Notes under the pieces: generated by a model
Databases searched by the model: none
Seen by the model: the letters and a program-made list of their open reading frames with translations, nothing else
What the model was told of the DNA's origin: nothing
Position numbers and translations under genes: made by a program
Assembly (NCBI RefSeq): GCF_000516985.1
Contig: NW_006917101.1
Location: forward strand, 620,001-684,000
Direction of reading: 5' to 3'
Origin: Pestalotiopsis fici W106-1
Lineage: Eukaryota; Ascomycota; Sordariomycetes; Amphisphaeriales; Sporocadaceae
Length of the DNA stretch: 64,000 bases
In this document: positions 1 through 11,208 of the stretch, piece by piece
How the letters are laid out: each line of letters starts with the position of its first letter
How positions within the stretch are numbered: the stretch's first letter is position 1

Positions 1-743
1 TCGATGAATGCTTCAAGTGAACATATTGACGTTTATTCAGCTCAAGTGTCGCACAAAATATTACATCATTGTTTCACACATTGAGATGAGAGGTTTTCCA
101 GAATTGGACAGCAGCCCTTGCGGGATCTGAAGAGCGTACCGGGAAAACCACAACTGTCGCTTGACTGGACGGCTCATCGTACTTTTGATACCCATGAGTA
201 CCCGACTCTTGTCCTAACAAAAGCTCTTTGTTAGTATCATCTCTGGTTGAGACTTCATGCTCTTTTCAAGTCATTAGACAGATCTGTCAATTCTAACATA
301 ACGACTGAAAGATGAAAAATGTCTCGATATGAAAGACGGTAATCCATCAAGTCTCATCCTCCGCGACGCCCTCGAACGCCCTGATTATTCTCAATCAGAT
401 CTCATCAAAGCACAATTGTTTGTTCCTGAGAGGTCAGTTCATAGTCCATTGCATTTGCTTTGTACCATCTGGGATGTTTGTACTGTGTATGCACCGCTTA
501 GCAATCCTTGTCGCTGTGCCGCAACCCCACAGCCTCTAAAATCCACAAGCTCGCGTAAGATTCTCTTGAGATGGATGATCTTGTTCATTCCACTGACTTT
601 TGGATTGCGCATCTTCATGTGTAATTGCATTGGGTTGTTTGGAATAATTCCTCAAGCTTTTCTTCTATAATCGGGTTTGGACCAGTTGATGACGAGGTCT
701 CATTGCTAACAAGATTTGTAACACTCAATAGCTTGCCAATGAG
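1..743. other. Upstream intergenic segment, no supported gene
   Basis: This is the left edge of the window and the presumed upstream region of the monooxygenase gene. The longest open frame (329-670) starts and stops without splice context, has no recognisable motif and overlaps another frame on the opposite strand. I see no RNA gene or repeat here. Confidence 0.5.
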
Positions 744-2589
744 ATGGAGGAGTTTCATCTAGTCGTGGTCGGTGCAGGTAAGGCTATGCACCCAAAGTCA
801 AAAAGCTAATCAACTGACATGATGAACCACAGGGTGGCACGGCTTGGCCGCAGCAAAAGTCTATCACGAGGTCAATCCAGAAAATTCGTTGCTGGTTCTC
901 GAGGCTGCCGCCACGCTCGGGGGCGTATGGGCCGAGGACCGTCTCTACCCAGGACTGAAGACGAATAACATGCTCGGGACGTATGAATACCCAGACTTTC
1001 CCATGACCACGGAGACGTTTGGGGTCAAGCCAGGCGAGCACATTCCGGGACGGGTGTGTCACGAGTACCTGACCAAGTACGCCGAAAAGTTCAACATAAT
1101 CGACTGCATACGCTACCACACCAAGGTCGAGGTGGCCGAGCACCAGCGGGAGGGCGGCTGGGTCTTGACATTGAATACTGTGACCGGCGACGGTAAAGGA
1201 GCTGGGGTCAGCAAGAAGATATGGGCAGAGAAGCTTGTAGTTGCCACGGGCCTCACCTCTGAGCCTTTCTTGCCCCATATCGAGGGACAGGAATTGTACA
1301 ACGCACCTCTATTTCATGGCAGAGATCTGATACACCATGTAGGGTCCAATATAGGACCGAAAAAGAGAGCTACAGTCTTTGGCGGAACCAAGTCTGGATG
1401 GGATGCCGTGTATGCCTACGCGACTCGAGGGGTAGAGGTGGATTGGGTCATTCGAAAGTCGGGTCACGGCCCAGCATGGATGGCACCTCCCTACGTGACA
1501 CCACTCAAGAAGTGGTTGGAGAAGCTCGTCAACACCAGACTGTTGACTTGGTTCAGTCCTTGTATATGGTCAGCCGCTGGTGGGTTCAGCGGTATACGGT
1601 GGTTCTGGCACGAGACTGCCATTGGCCGTGCCATTACCAATGCCTTCTGGTCCGTTTTGGGCAACGATGTCATGACCTTGAACAAATACGACTCGCACCC
1701 CGAGATGGCCAAGCTCAAGCCGTGGAGCCTCCCAATGTTTACCCCCAGCAGTTTCTCCATCATAAACTATGACACGGACTTTTTCGAGCTGCTGCGCAAC
1801 GACATGGTCAAGGTGCACATTGACGACATTGTCGGGCTGTCGAATCACGCGGTCCACTTGTCGAGTGGTACAACCCTCGAATCCGATGCCCTTTGCTGTG
1901 TCACTGGCTGGAAGCACTTGCCGCCGATGAAGTTTCTCCCCAAAGGCATTGAGAAAGACCTTGGCATACCCCACGCACCGTCTTTGCCGGACGAGCTATA
2001 TGACCTGGTCCCAAAGGCAGACGAGGAGATACTCTCTCGGTTCCCTCGACTCAGGGATCGTCCCGTCCAAAACAAGCGTTATGTGTCTCTGCTCGACAAC
2101 AAGGGAATGTCCACATCGGACGAAATTAATCCCTCCACAGAGCTGACGCCATACATGCTATACCGGTTCATGATACCGGCCAATCAGGGTCTTTTGAGAC
2201 ACCGGGACATTGCCTTTGCGGGAATGGTGATGAATTTCTCAACCACGATCCAGGCGCATATTCAAGCCCTCTGGATAACTGCATACTTTCGGGACGAGGT
2301 GGCTTTGTTTCCGGACTGGACCGACGCCGAAGCCATGGACAAGATGCGCTACGAGGCCGTGCTTTACAGCCGCTTCGGGCGGTGGCGCTACTCGGGTGGA
2401 CGAAGCTCGCAGGTCCCGGATTTTGTATTTGATGCTTTGCCTCACCTAGACATGCTGGTTGCCGACCTAGGCCTGCAGGTCCACCGCAAGAAGGGCATGA
2501 TGGCCGAGGCTTTGGAACCGTATGGGCCCGAGGACTATGCCAATGTCGTCACCGAGTGGATGGAAAAGCGTCGTGAGCTGATGGGCTGA
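744..2589 (+). CDS. FAD/NADPH-dependent flavin-containing monooxygenase
   Basis: Likely a 596-residue flavin monooxygenase of the FMO/Baeyer-Villiger type, which would insert one oxygen atom from O2 into a soft nucleophile or carbonyl substrate using NADPH; the substrate is unknown. The coding sequence has two exons, 744-777 and 833-2589. The 55-bp intron (GTAAGG...CACAG) is needed to rebuild the FAD-binding loop GAGWHG at residues 10-15, so the true start is the ATG at 744 and not a later in-frame codon. A second dinucleotide loop, GGTKSG, lies near residue 195 and fits the NADPH site. The long C-terminal part is contiguous. No cofactor-binding residue is obviously lost. Neighbouring genes do not form an obvious pathway with it, so its metabolic role cannot be inferred from context. 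Confidence 0.9.
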
Positions 2590-3307
2590 AGCTAGAGGTA
2601 CAGACATGGAAATGAGCTTGATGACCGATTTCCATGTGCGGTGTTTCTGTCAATTCCCCCAAAATAGGGTGGAAAGACAAGACTGATTGCATCGCGGATA
2701 TAAGACAATGGCGCCGAGGCGTCGCGTGCTTTTGATCTTGCAACCAGGGGCTCAGGCACGAGGGAATGCGCTATATCGTATCATTTGAAGTAATGTTACC
2801 ACAGGGAATAGACTTATCATTGCGCAATTTTCCTTGGCGGCGGATCTTGCAGCTCATGAATCTGGCTCCGCTACACATGTTTCTCGGATTCTATTACAGT
2901 GCAGTGCAATTATCAGAAATCGCTATACATGGGAGCACCACGGTGGGAATCGATCAGAGATGTCTGGGCTTCATGGTTCCATGGCCCCTTAAGCTTTAGA
3001 TTAAGCTTAGTTGTTTCAGTGGGTCATCAGCCGACGCTGGGCCCAACTCATTCCAATGGTTTTACCTGGGAGGCGATGGCGCGAACTCCATGGCTCCGAA
3101 TCGTCATGTCGCTGGGGGGAAAAGAGATTTGTAGTTTTAGGATGTGATTTATCTGCTTCAAGTCCTTCCTTTCATGCCAGATTGCTTCACAGATTCGTCA
3201 TTCGTTTCTGGACTTTTAATCAGGCCCATTCCGCTCTTTGGAGGATTTTTCTGTTGATAGAATTATTGTGCAAAAAGCTTGTTCACAGGTCAAAAACGCC
3301 CTTCAAC
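2590..3307. other. Intergenic segment
   Basis: This lies between the monooxygenase stop and the GPI-protein start. It should hold a 3' UTR and the promoter of the next gene. Several overlapping short open frames are present, none with a domain or splice support. Confidence 0.5.
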
Positions 3308-4018
3308 ATGTTTGTTCGCACGACTGTGGCCGTGGCGGCGGCGCTATTCATTGCTCCCATTGCGGCAAAAACGGACTTGTCGGGCTGTGTCTCATCAGAG
3401 ACTGTTGCCTACGGCGGCGCCAGCTTGGTCTGGTACGTCCCGGACACGGGTGAGATTTGCGAGTTTCTCGACTGCGGTAAGTCCATCTCAAAAGATCGCT
3501 CGAATCTACTTGGTCTCCATTTCCTATGCTGATGGTTTGGATTAGGTGGCGGCCGGGCTCCGCCCAAGACCACGGTCCCCGGATGCGACGCATATGCGGG
3601 CACGGAGGCCTACACTCCTTCCTATCTCGCGGGCTACGGAAGTTATGCATTTCCAACGTCCGCTGCAGCCGCCGCCGGCTCGACCGAGGAGTCAGTCAGC
3701 ACAACTAGTCTCACGTCGGATGCTACTTCGGACGTCACTACGGAGGCCACAACGACTGCCACCACGGATGTCTCGGGACTCCCCACCATCACCGGAGATA
3801 CAACGGCTCTCTCTGGCACCGTAGGCACCATCACGTCGGCAGCCAGCCTCGCGACTACCACGACGACAAGGGGCTCCTCAGTGTCGACGGCTTCTTCTTC
3901 TTCGTCGTCGAGCAGCACGACCGGGAGTTCGAGCAGTGTCTCCCAGGGTGCTGGGTCCATGGCTACTGCTGGTCCAATGGCTTTGCTGATTGCCTGTGTT
4001 GGAGCTGCCATTTTGTGA
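3308..4018 (+). CDS. Secreted, Ser/Thr-rich GPI-anchored cell-surface protein
   Basis: A 213-residue protein in two exons, 3308-3476 and 3546-4018, with a 69-bp intron (GTAAGT...TTAG). The first 20 residues form a signal peptide ending near AIAAK. A small cysteine-containing domain follows (about residues 21-90, with CEFLDCGGG spanning the splice junction). Next comes a Ser/Thr/Ala-rich stalk of about 100 residues suited to O-mannosylation, including a run of serines. The end is a hydrophobic tail (GPMALLIACVGAAIL) typical of a GPI-attachment signal. The expected location is the plasma membrane or cell wall. No catalytic motif is visible. Proteins of this layout are common in filamentous fungi, but I cannot name a specific function. 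Both splice sites preserve frame, which supports the model. Confidence 0.85.
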
Positions 4019-5172
4019 ATCTGTGTGTACAACTAATCGCGGGCTTCTGGTACGGCAAACTTGTATTATTAACATGAGAATTCTAATGCTGATCTTAATG
4101 TCGAAAGTCACTGGCAAATGTCAATTACCATGGCTCACTTTATGGGGGGTTTTTGCCATTCTTTGTAAGTTGAGCAGCTTCGAATAGTGTATAATTTGAG
4201 ACTTGAATATGAAAATCAAATGGACGTACTACAGAGTTGCCATATTTCCATATGCCCAACTTATCTGGACATGATCCTCTTTGGTCCTATCCATGTATTA
4301 TATATTATACTGTGCAAAGGCACCAGAGCATGCTGGGATTGATAAATACGAACTAGACTGAGTGGCCAAGATGATTTCCTGTTGTTAGGAAAATAGCCGC
4401 CCATTTTCCAATTCAAGTCGGTTTTCTTTGACAAGTGCTGACCCCGATTGTGCGCAATGAGATGACCTCATCGAACCACGTAATCCAAAATCTTCAAGAA
4501 CGTATTGGCCAAGAATTGATGTCGTGAGACAAGTTGTTGGAAGGCTAGAATAATTCGTCGAAACAATCGGGACATCGAACGAGAACTGCTTCACCTCAGT
4601 CTGTCTCAAGTCCACTGACAAGATCAAACTGTGCATTCAGATACCAACTTGGTCGTGAGAAACACCACTGTTAGACCATGGCCAATTTCTCAAGTTGGAT
4701 TCATACATTCGTAGAACATCTCCAACCAATACAGCCTTGACCTCGTATGTTCTAGATCTAGACTCGCCGCACGGCTTGTACTTCCAGTGTAAGTTGACAG
4801 TAGAGCCAAAGCCCAATCACAAGCAGACAGACATTACTCCTACTGCAGATTGATTTCACATGGATGAGGAGAATTGTTCAAAGTGTTTACTGATGTTTTT
4901 TTGTCTTCACAATGGCGGAACTAAAACACACGAGTCGACCATTTTTTTTTTGTTTCTCGTGAACGTGTCTTATTAGCATAGCAGCATGATCTAACCGCAA
5001 CAATGCTAACCATCTTTCCTTTTTATCGTCAACCATGGCACGTTAGATGCGCGTAGAAACGTGTATGATTGGCATTCCCCTGGAAAATTGATTGACCAAA
5101 TGACAATGATGAAGCCCATCCCTTACGCCCAGTCAATGACCGACAAACCCCGGGTTTCCTCCCGAGAGTTTA
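4019..5172. other. Intergenic segment between converging genes
   Basis: About 1.15 kb between the 3' end of the GPI-protein gene and the 3' end of RACK1. It is mildly AT-rich, and the only open frames are short (for example 83 codons on the minus strand at 4385-4636) and featureless. I see no RNA gene, repeat or element. Confidence 0.5.
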
Positions 5173-6686
5173 CTATGCCCTCGACATGACACCCCAAGCA
5201 CGGATGATGTTGTCAGTGTAACCAGCGAACAGAGTCTGGCCATCAGCGGACCAGGCCAGGGAGATAGGCTCGGGCTGGCGGCTCTTCTTGCCGACAGCGG
5301 CGAACTCGACAATGAGCTCGTCGACCTTGCTCTTCTTCTCGAGGTCGAAGATGATGATGTTGCTGGCGGTGGCAGCGCAGAGCCAGTAGCGGTTGGGGGA
5401 GAAGACGAGAGCGTGGATCTCGTCACCGGCGTTGAGGGAGTACAGGTGCTTGGACTCGTTGAGGTCCCACAGCATGGTGGTACCGTCCTTGCCACCGGAG
5501 GCGCAGAGGGAACCGTCGGGGGAGATGGTGACGGTGTTGATGTAACCAGTATGGCCGATGTGGTCGGTCTGGAGCTTGCAGGTGGAGAGCTCCCAAACCT
5601 GGAGAGGAGAATTAGTACAAACGAGATGCTGGGGTAATTCGGTGGCTCTCGAGGAAAAAAAAGAGATTTTGCGCTCGAAAAAGTCAGGGCAATTGGTGAA
5701 TGTTGGTCTCATGGCAAGCCTAGGCAAGCTCTGAAGTAGCAAATACTTTTTTTGCATAGCATCATGTGGATTGAGTCGCGGTGGTGAATCTCCTTCTTTC
5801 CTCGTGGCCCGGGGTGTTTCTTACCTTGACGAGCTTGTCCCAAGAGCTGGAGACAATGACGGGGTTCTGGGGGTTGGGGCTGAAGCGGACGCAAGAAACC
5901 CACTCGGTGTGGCCCTTGTCGGTGATGGTGAACTTGCAGTCACCGAGGGTGTTCCACAGCTTGATGGTGCGGTCACGCGAACCGGAGACGATCTGGCGGT
6001 TGTCGGCCGAGAAGGAGACGGACAGAACGTCGTTGGTGTGGCCAACGAAGCGGCGGGTGGTGGTGCCAGTGGCGAGCTCCCAGAGGCGGAGGGTCTTGTC
6101 CCACGAAGCGGACAGAGCGTAAGCACCGTCGGAGGAGATAACCTGAACAAAATATCCCCGTCAGCCCGTCGTTCCTTTACCATATCCATTTCACCTCCAT
6201 CTTTCCGCCAAGGGTGCGAATAAACATACACAGTCGGAGACGATGTGGGAGTGACCGTGGAGAGATCGCTTGGGGTAACCGTATTGCGACTCGTCGCGGG
6301 TCAGGTTCCAGATGATCAGGGTCTTGTCACGGGAAGCGGACAGGAGCATGTTGGGGCTGGTCGACGGTTAGTTTCCTGCAGAATAGCCAAATAATTCGAT
6401 TTCGAGGTCGTCGTACTTCTCCAGAGAGGTAGCCAAGCTGGTGACCCAGCCATTCTGTCAAGTATGTGTTAGCTAATCCGTCCACAAAAAATTTGATCGT
6501 CTGCCAACTCGTTGCTGCCATTATTGCTGTAGTCGATTGTTGTTTCACGCATCGCGGGCGCATTGCCGGTTCGCCCACAAGCAGTAGCGGCAGCAACGAA
6601 TTGGACGACAATTCGAGATTGCTAGGTCGGGGTCGCAAACTTACGTGGCCCTCGAGGGTACCCTTCAGAATCAGCTGCTCAGCCAT
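5173..6686 (-). CDS. cpc2: RACK1/Cpc2, WD40 ribosomal scaffold (G-beta-like protein)
   Basis: A 316-residue seven-bladed WD40 propeller that sits on the head of the 40S ribosomal subunit and acts as a scaffold for kinase signalling and translation control; fungal homologues are Cpc2 and yeast Asc1. Five exons were rebuilt: 6645-6686, 6417-6454, 6230-6356, 5825-6142 and 5173-5598. Every junction keeps frame and gives the family's exact length. Repeated WD blades with terminal GH...W(D/E) patterns run through the whole protein, which ends GVMSRA. The N-terminus [14 protein letters not shown] is encoded by a 42-bp first exon. The ATG at 6686 is used rather than the in-frame ATG six codons upstream, because this N-terminus matches the family. 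Intron 4 (5599-5824) is unusually long and contains a snoRNA-like segment. Confidence is very high. Confidence 0.98.
5683..5768 (-). ncRNA. Box C/D snoRNA, U24-like, inside RACK1 intron 4
   Basis: The transcript strand of intron 4 carries, in order: a C box ATGATGC (5759-5765), an antisense element AGTATTTGCTACT (5735-5747), a degenerate D' box CAGA (5730-5733), a C'-like ATGAGAC (5706-5712), a second possible antisense stretch with CACCAATTG, and a D box CTGA (5684-5687). The 13-nt element is the reverse complement of a highly conserved large-subunit rRNA segment (AGUAGCAAAUACU), as I recall it. It matches the guide of U24, whose yeast counterpart snR24 also lies in the intron of the RACK1 homologue ASC1. 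U24 directs 2'-O-methylation of 25S/28S rRNA. The C box departs from consensus in its last base, and no strong terminal stem is obvious. The ends given are approximate. Confidence 0.75.
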
Positions 6687-7740
6687 TGTCGGGATGTGCT
6701 TCAAGTCTGCTTCTACACGAGAACCTGAATTGGGGGATGGGTGGTGGAAAGATATTCGTTTTGTTGCGGCTGCTTGTCAATCACCGTCGGGTCTCTCAGG
6801 CTGGCAAAGCTTCTGAAAATTCCGAGAATTTTTGTGTGGTTCGGTTTAGGGTCAAAAAATCGCTACTTTTGATGGGGAATGCAGGGGTGTGCGACCAGCG
6901 ATCAGCCTCGCGGGGCAGGAACCAATCGAAACTCAGATCAAAGTGGGGTTCGGCGCCCAGCTGGCAGAAGCTCCAGTCGAGCTCTGAGCACCTGGTTCAA
7001 CATTCAATAATAAATGTTACCAGTCATGCAGCATGAGGTTATGTATGTCACTGTATCCTGATGCAGGCTTTCATCTCCTCTTTGCCATTTATGAAGGCTG
7101 CTGTCAAATTAATCTTTATCCTTTCAATCACACGCCGTGCTTTCCAATCTGCTCGGTTGAATGCGATTCACTACACAATTTTGCATGCAGCTCCCATCAA
7201 CAATGCACTAAATCTATCAAATGCCTGCCCACTTTGGCAGAACGTGCATAGCAGGTACTTAGTTATACAGCCCGCCGAAACTGTCTTGTCCAGCCTTGAA
7301 AATAAACATGAATGCCTTCATTATTTCATTCCACTCCAAACTCAGGAAATTGCAGATGAAAACGTCCATACTCGCTTCTTATTTATGCTCTTTCATTTAA
7401 AGGAGCATTTAGGGGTATCTAAAAACAAAACCAAACTCCAATGTAAATGCTTCCATCGTGCTCTGCCAGAGCTGCCGCCTTTATATGCTTTCCCTTACTC
7501 AGCGCTCTCTTTGACCTTCAATAAGGTTAACGTCAAAATCAAGAGTGTCTTCCAAACAATCTTTGAATGTCATCGCAAGCAGCAGGGTATGCTCCAGGCA
7601 AGATGCACACTGGGGCAGACTGCTGTCACCAAGGATGCTGCCGCGGCCATAACCGATCCAGAACTTTGATTTCGAAAACCGTCCTTTTTCCTGCTTTGTA
7701 TTATCGTATGACTCGACCGCGGTTCTCCTGGATGCCAACA
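6687..7740. other. RACK1 promoter region and intergenic segment
   Basis: This holds the RACK1 promoter and the 3' flank of TAF8. An open frame of 202 codons (7061-7669, plus strand) spans much of it but has no ATG context, domain or codon pattern like its neighbours, so I treat it as chance. No RNA gene or repeat was recognised. Confidence 0.5.
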
Positions 7741-8778
7741 TTAGCCTTTGCTTGGAATCACACCAAGCGGCAATCTGTTGCTCACCCGAGGGACCTCTCT
7801 GCGCCTGTACCGCACGGAGGAGTCCACAGTCACACTATAATCTGCGAGTTCCTGTCGGTCACGCGAAGAGCCGCCGAGGTCCGACATCATTGACTTCATC
7901 ATGCCTTCCCAAGCATCGTGGCGCCCCTTGCTCATGGTGTTTCTCTGCGCCAGATCCTTGAGCTCCTTTTGCTGGCTCATCTTTGTAGCCCGATTGATTG
8001 TTCGCAAAGCCTTCTCGCCCTTCTGTGCCGCCGCCATAGCCTCTGTGCGTTTCTGTGCTGGGTCGACTGCCACTGTCTCTTTTGGAGTGAACTTATAGGT
8101 GTGTTTGCTGGGAAAATCAGGCAACCCTTCAGGTATCCATGGCTTGTCCTTCTTTTCAGTGTTGCCATCAAGTTCTTCCCCAAGCCATTTAGTCGAAATT
8201 GGCCGGAAGTAGTCAGTCTGTGGAGTGATTGGAAGGGGATCGTAGTATGTAGGTTCGAGCTTCTGCTTGTCCACGGGGTTCTTCAAATGCGGCTTCATCG
8301 AAGACAAGGGAACATTGTGTTTGCGCAGCATATGGCCAAAGTCAGTGGGCACAGGCTGTGATCTTCGCGCAGATTCTGCTAAGCGTTTGATGTGCTCGGT
8401 AAAGGTAGACATGTCTGCGTTGGAGTTAGGTCACTTGGACGCGGCCGTCTCGACGAGACTCTACTTACACATCTCGGTTGCCGAAGTCAGGCTTTCCAGG
8501 GCTTCCTGCGACGCGGAATCGAAACCGACATGCTGGAGTGCTAATGCGATTGATCTTTGAAGCCCCTCGCGCGCAAAGTTGGCCTCACTAGGGACGTTCA
8601 ACCTTTCCGCCGATGTTGCATTGCCACTATCGCTACGCTTTTTCCCAGTCGTCGCAACAATGACCTTGTTGTCTGATTGCGGTGTGGCTGTTCGTTGCTT
8701 CTTGCTCGGCAGCTCAATCTTCTCATCAGACTCGTCGCGCGGCGGAGATCGCTTCTGGCCAGATTTGGGAGAGTCCAT
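7741..8778 (-). CDS. taf8: TFIID subunit TAF8 (histone-fold, bromodomain-associated)
   Basis: A 327-residue subunit of the general transcription factor TFIID, acting in the nucleus. Two exons, 8469-8778 and 7741-8414, are joined by a 54-bp intron (GTAAGT...GCAG) that restores ATEMYMSTF within the histone-fold helix. Residues about 70-145 form the bromodomain-associated histone fold, which pairs with TAF10 in TFIID. Residues about 196-214 (WIPEGLPDFPSKHTYKFT) carry the conserved TAF8 C-terminal motif with the P-x-FPSKHTY core. The N-terminus is basic and Ser-rich, with a likely nuclear localisation stretch (SKKQR). The two halves appear as separate open frames only because of the intron. The size and both signature regions fit TAF8 well. 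Confidence 0.93.
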
Positions 8779-9876
8779 GATCGCTGGGATGACAAGAGAT
8801 GGTGGCGACGGACGCTTTGACGCGCAGAAGTAAGGTAATGGTTGATGAAAGATTAAGTCGTGGCTTAGCTTGCGTTTTCGGGAGGCTGTGTATGGCGAAC
8901 GTGGACTTTCTTAGCACGAAGTCGACAATTCGCGACTGGATGGCGTCGTGTTTATCTAGTGATGGTAGAAACCGGAAGGCGCGTCGCGTGAGATGATGAA
9001 TCGTCGAGCTATTTGTTGTCGAGCCGTGCCTTGGACCGCGCAATTTGGGTTGAAGACACTGCAGAAAAGGCGCCCCGATGAAGCTTTTCAGGCGAGTGTG
9101 ATTTATTGATCGGAGACAAGTTGGAGGTTTCGCCGACGTAACCTGGAAAGAAGCATTCAAGGTGAGCTTGGGCCAGATGGACTGTGCGGGGTGTCGCTAC
9201 AGGGGTCCTGCGGGCTGGCCGCTGGCGCGTCTGATTACACGCTAGAAGCTCGCAACCATTAAAAAATTGGGGGACTTTTCAAATGAGAATTCATTGGCAG
9301 GGCATTATTACATGCCTGTCCATTGATGAGTGTTGTTCAATTCCATAACTCCCACGGTAGGTAGGTATGTAACTTTGAATAGCTACTTCTAATGACATCT
9401 GCCGTAGCAAACACATCGGATTGGTAGCTTTGAGTCTCAACATCAATTCAAATTACAATTCCATCCATACCATTCTTTGAGTGGTGATTGTGCACTTGAT
9501 GTTTTCAGAGCTTGTTTCTGTAACTTGATGCTGGCGACTTGGATAACACCAATCGCCGCAAAAATTGCATCCACCTGTTCGTATTGATATGATGCGATGC
9601 TTCATTTTATTTTAAATTCTACTTGGACTTCTGTTCTCATGTTCCACGTCAAAGGCACCACTGACTCGAAGGGTCAATATGGATTGATCAAGACTAGTGT
9701 GTGGTGGCACTTGTCTATCTTGTCGGTGAGCTGGCTGTCTCATGTCGTCTGTCCACCTACCTCCCTAGGGATCCCCAGTGGCCAGCACCTGCTGCTTGGG
9801 CCTTGAATATTTCTCTTTCCACAACTGCAGCATCAAACGGTTCATTGTCTGTTCTAGCCGTCGTCTTGTTGTCACA
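8779..9876. other. Divergent promoter region (TAF8 / LRR-kinase)
   Basis: About 1.1 kb between two divergently transcribed genes. A 144-codon minus-strand frame (8726-9160) overlaps the TAF8 start in another frame and shows no domain. A short CCTAGG palindrome lies just before the kinase gene. Nothing else is recognisable. Confidence 0.5.
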
Positions 9877-11208
9877 ATGGGCGAACTTGTAACTTGCCCG
9901 GACCAGGAATCTGTGGTAGAAAAGTTCAAGCTATCCGTCCCTCTCGACAAGTTTCCATCTCAAATACTTGACCATGCTCAAACCCTCAAGCACCTCGACC
10001 TGTCGGGAACAGGTCTTGCCAGCTTGCCTGACATCTTTGGTCAATTCAAGAGCCTGAAGATAGCCTTTTTCTCCAACTGCAACTTTGAGGTCTTTCCCAA
10101 GGAGCTGGCTGCTTGTCCAGAGCTCGAAATGGTTGCTTTCCGCTCGAATCGGATAAGAGAGATCCCCGAGAATGCACTGCCGTCGCGACTTCGCTGGCTT
10201 ATCCTCACGGGCAACAAGATTGAGTCTCTGCCCAAGAGCATAGGCAAATGCTCCCGCCTACAGAAATGCATGCTTTCTGGAAATTTGCTCCGTGAGCTCC
10301 CTGATGAAATGTCATCGTGCCACAAGCTTGGACTCTTACGGCTATCCGCCAATCGCATTGAGAACCTGCCATCTTGGCTGTTCGAGATGCCTGAGTTGGG
10401 TTTTTTGTCCTTTGCAGGAAATCCGTGTTCATCCGAGAGACCAGAAGCTGCCAGCGCTGCTCAGGCGTTGGCAAAAGTGCCTTGGTCTGACGTGGAGACA
10501 CGCGAGTTGCTGGGTGAAGGAGCGTCTGGTTCAATATTCAGAGGGGACTGGACTTGTGCCGGCGAGTCCCGCCCCGTGGCCGTCAAGCTGTTCAAAGGCG
10601 ACATTACGAGTGATGGGACGCCCTTGGACGAGATGCGTGCGTGTATGGACGCTGGTTCGCATTCGAATTTGATCGATCCCCTAGGAGAGATTCTGGGGCA
10701 TCCGGAGAAGAAGGGCTTATTGATGCAACTGATTCCCTCGGTTTATAAGACCCTGGGGTTGCCTCCGTCGATGGAAACATGTACTCGTGATTGTTTCTTG
10801 CCGACCACCACTCTGACGCCGCACCAAGGCTTGAGGATTCTTCAGGGCATTGCCTCAGCTGCTGCTCACCTGCATAAGCGAGGCATTGCTCACGGCGACC
10901 TATATGCTCACAATATACTATACAAAGACGAGGGCCATGCTCTGCTAGGCGATTTTGGCGCTGCTTCCATATACAAAGATTATGCCGTTGAGGGCCTCGA
11001 GGTTCTTGCTTTTGGACATCTGATGGAAGATGTGAAGAATCTCATCGAGGTCGGGCACAGCGAGTCAGAATCCTGGGTACTGGTGGCAGATGAAATGGCG
11101 TCACTGCACACAGCTTGTGCCAATACCAGCGTTACAGCTCGTCCATCATTCGGTTCGATTGAGCACGAGTTAGGTGGCTTACTTTCCAAAATACTTTCCG
11201 TCAAATGA
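9877..11208 (+). CDS. Leucine-rich-repeat protein kinase of bacterial type
   Basis: A 443-residue, intronless protein with about seven N-terminal LRR units (roughly residues 25-190, pattern L..L.LSGN.L..LP) fused to a Ser/Thr kinase-like domain (about 205-440). Kinase landmarks are the glycine loop GEGASG, the lysine motif VAVKLFKG, an unusual catalytic loop HGDLYAHN in place of HRD..N, and the metal-binding LGDFGAAS. The overall layout, the CTRD segment before the catalytic region and the HGDLYAHNIL signature closely resemble LRR-kinases I know from gamma-proteobacteria. No transmembrane segment or signal peptide is seen, so it is probably cytosolic. The first ATG in frame is 9877; codons upstream of it have no ATG. 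The lack of introns in an intron-rich neighbourhood is consistent with horizontal acquisition, which is inference. Confidence 0.88.
   Translation: MGELVTCPDQESVVEKFKLSVPLDKFPSQILDHAQTLKHLDLSGTGLASLPDIFGQFKSLKIAFFSNCNFEVFPKELAACPELEMVAFRSNRIREIPENALPSRLRWLILTGNKIESLPKSIGKCSRLQKCMLSGNLLRELPDEMSSCHKLGLLRLSANRIENLPSWLFEMPELGFLSFAGNPCSSERPEAASAAQALAKVPWSDVETRELLGEGASGSIFRGDWTCAGESRPVAVKLFKGDITSDGTPLDEMRACMDAGSHSNLIDPLGEILGHPEKKGLLMQLIPSVYKTLGLPPSMETCTRDCFLPTTTLTPHQGLRILQGIASAAAHLHKRGIAHGDLYAHNILYKDEGHALLGDFGAASIYKDYAVEGLEVLAFGHLMEDVKNLIEVGHSESESWVLVADEMASLHTACANTSVTARPSFGSIEHELGGLLSKILSVK

Noticed and set aside
329..670. 113-codon open frame near the left edge
   Set aside because: No domain or splice support; overlapping frames on both strands and no family resemblance.
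2766..3532. Frames overlapping the 5' part of the GPI-protein gene
   Set aside because: The frame at 3308 gives a signal peptide and a spliced GPI protein; the others run through the intron and lack any motif.
7061..7669. 202-codon plus-strand frame between RACK1 and TAF8
   Set aside because: No homology-like pattern, no ATG context and unusual composition; considered chance.
8726..9160. 144-codon minus-strand frame upstream of TAF8
   Set aside because: Overlaps the TAF8 first exon in another frame and shows no domain.
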